A DNA stretch of 64,000 bases from Solitalea longa (GTDB taxonomy: Bacteria > Bacteroidota > Bacteroidia > Sphingobacteriales > Sphingobacteriaceae): the NCBI RefSeq assembly GCF_002920915.1, contig NZ_PQVF01000002.1:310375-374374 (forward strand), written 5' to 3'. Within the stretch, counting starts at the first letter, position 1, and each line of letters opens with the position of its first letter. Position numbers and translations under genes: made by a program. Below are positions 62,706-64,000 of the stretch, one piece after another. The notes beneath the pieces are model-generated. The model saw only the letters and a list, made by a program, of their open reading frames with translations, was not told the DNA's origin and did no database searches.

Positions 62706-62740
62706 AAATAAAACCGGTGGCAGTTGCCACCGGTTTTATT
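62706..62740 (-). terminator. Terminator of the PKD-like gene
   Basis: AAAACCGGTGGCA and TGCCACCGGTTTTA form a 13-bp perfect stem around GT. It lies between the PKD-like and TlpA-like genes. Confidence 0.85.
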
Positions 62741-62753
62741 TGAAAAGTATGGC

Positions 62754-64000
62754 TTAGCGTTCTCTGTAATGCAGACTTACTACTTTACCAAAACCACTAT
62801 ATGAATCAAAAAGCACTAAATTTCCATTACCTGTTGGCACTGTAAACCGTTCCATTTTTCCATTAACTCCTTCAGCCAATGAAGGATCATAGCTACAAAC
62901 GATCAATTTGCTTCTGGTCGTATATTTAATATAATTATGATAAGCTTCAAACTTGATCAAGCTAATCTTTTGTGCGCCCTTATCAAACATAAGCTTAGTT
63001 GTTTTCAGAGACATATCATATTCATATAACTTACCATCCACACTGTAAAAGATGTACCCTAAATCAGGGCTTACTGTAATATGCTGAGCTTTATCAAAAT
63101 CAGTAGCTACAATTTCATCATAATATGATTGAATATTATTAGCAGCCGAAAAGCGAGCCAGGTATTGTTTTAAAGTACCCGGATCTTTTAATATGCTAAA
63201 CACTTCACCTCCATTAAAAGGAACCTTTTCCATATAGATTAAGTCCTTACCAGTAGTAAAACTAAACAACTTATTAGCAGGATCAGGGATAAGCGTACAT
63301 GAGCCAACACCACTATGCCTTATGAAACGTTTATTTGTAACATCATAAAAAATAGCTGGCTCAAGAGCAAAATCTGCAGCTTCGTCATTCCCAATAAATG
63401 GCGCAATCTTGAATGGTTTTTTTTCGGCATCGATATAATTTATTGGCACGCTAAATCTCGCCATGTTATTCCTATCATATAAATAGGCATCTCCATTCGA
63501 GATCATATATGAACGCCAAAAACCAGCTTTTTTTACCAAATCAGCATGAAAATCAGCTGGTACCGGATTACCAAAGATTTCGTTTTTGATGTTATAAGCA
63601 CTTAACCATTTAAAGGTTTCAGGGCTTAGTCTATCGGTACTCTTATCGGTACCGACATATATGGCATAAGGAAGATTTATTCCAGGTCCACTAAACGGTC
63701 CTGTATCATAACTGTAAATCATTACAGGTTTACCATTGAGTTGCAGGCCCGAACCGGTTGATGCTAACAGATCCTTTACTACACTAAACTCATCGGTCAA
63801 CCCTTTTGCAATCATATCTACCCGGGCGTTGCCATTTACATCTGTCATTAGCAACCAGCCTTCGTTGATCTCATTTACCACTTCCAGCGAAAACTCTTTA
63901 CGAAATTTAACACCAGTTTTATTATCGGTTACCCCATAATAGGCTTTATAAGTTCCCGGTGCAATTGGCAAAACAAGATCCAGGTTCTTAGTGGTAGCAA
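62754..64000 (-). CDS. PKD-like family lipoprotein (partial)
   Basis: The frame stays open to the window end, so the N-terminus (signal peptide and lipobox) lies outside; the codon at 63971 is a TTG that is unlikely to be the start. At least 405 residues: an N-terminal PKD/Ig-like piece (APGTYKAYYGVTDNKTGVKFRKEFSLEVV), then a long WD/PQQ-like beta-propeller region with repeated short strands (YLYDRNNMARFS, IFYDVTNKRFIRH, KLYEYDMSLKTTK). The family recurs between SusD-like and TlpA-like genes, so this is probably a surface glycan or peptide uptake locus continuing off the window. Confidence 0.8.
   Translation of the reverse strand, partial: ATTKNLDLVLPIAPGTYKAYYGVTDNKTGVKFRKEFSLEVVNEINEGWLLMTDVNGNARVDMIAKGLTDEFSVVKDLLASTGSGLQLNGKPVMIYSYDTGPFSGPGINLPYAIYVGTDKSTDRLSPETFKWLSAYNIKNEIFGNPVPADFHADLVKKAGFWRSYMISNGDAYLYDRNNMARFSVPINYIDAEKKPFKIAPFIGNDEAADFALEPAIFYDVTNKRFIRHSGVGSCTLIPDPANKLFSFTTGKDLIYMEKVPFNGGEVFSILKDPGTLKQYLARFSAANNIQSYYDEIVATDFDKAQHITVSPDLGYIFYSVDGKLYEYDMSLKTTKLMFDKGAQKISLIKFEAYHNYIKYTTRSKLIVCSYDPSLAEGVNGKMERFTVPTGNGNLVLFDSYSGFGKVVSLHYRER

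Overview
The window looks like a chromosomal segment of a member of the Bacteroidota, most likely the Sphingobacteriales. Evidence: Bacteroidota-type promoter elements (TAnnTTTG) lie upstream of several genes; ribosome binding sites are weak or absent; there is a TlpA/PKD-like lipoprotein pair of the kind found in SusCD loci; and DUF4293, DUF6952, DUF1579, DUF2167 and DUF4136 proteins are present. The genus cannot be fixed from the sequence alone.

Region 1 (1-9565) is mostly housekeeping: a partial DUF1579 protein, a class C beta-lactamase-fold lipoprotein, an ABC exporter, truA, a DUF4293 membrane protein, a DEAD-box RNA helicase with an RGG tail and a structured leader, and gpsA.

Region 2 (9720-33759) is the largest coherent block. 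On the minus strand, read from 30742 down to 9720, it holds a membrane-fusion adaptor, an ABC ATPase, six MacB/FtsX-type permeases of about 790-820 residues, a second ATPase, a TolC-like outer membrane factor and a second adaptor. A 44-residue membrane ORF sits among the permeases. Four of the permease genes end at REP-like palindromes that touch their stop codons. Divergently encoded at the upstream end are an NtrC-family response regulator and its histidine kinase, separated from the exporter genes by a region holding a perfect inverted repeat. I read this as a regulated multi-permease export system.

Region 3 (33863-52454) is mixed core genome: polysaccharide deacetylase, surface lipoproteins, CsaA, a 2-Cys peroxiredoxin, a DUF6952/thioredoxin pair, nth, recA, a uracil-DNA glycosylase-fold protein, tsaD, a TamB-like giant protein, ribBA, an LptF/LptG permease and a START-like protein.

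Region 4 (52575-61126) looks like an accretion site at a tRNA-Met gene. The tRNA and its terminator recur further right as a degenerate tRNA copy with terminator (53450-53565), a half-terminator fused to a truncated outer-membrane gene (60338-60357), and a complete terminator copy (61083-61126). Between them lie IS-end-like scars, an 11-bp tandem repeat, a RadC-type JAB gene flanked by imperfect direct repeats, a coiled-coil two-TM protein next to a stand-alone HEAGH protease-like protein, a formylglycine-enzyme-fold protein lacking the catalytic cysteines, a DUF2971 protein and a secreted VOC protein. No integrase is visible.

Region 5 (61257-64000) is a TlpA-type thioredoxin and a partial PKD-like lipoprotein, probably the end of a SusCD-type nutrient uptake locus that continues past the window.
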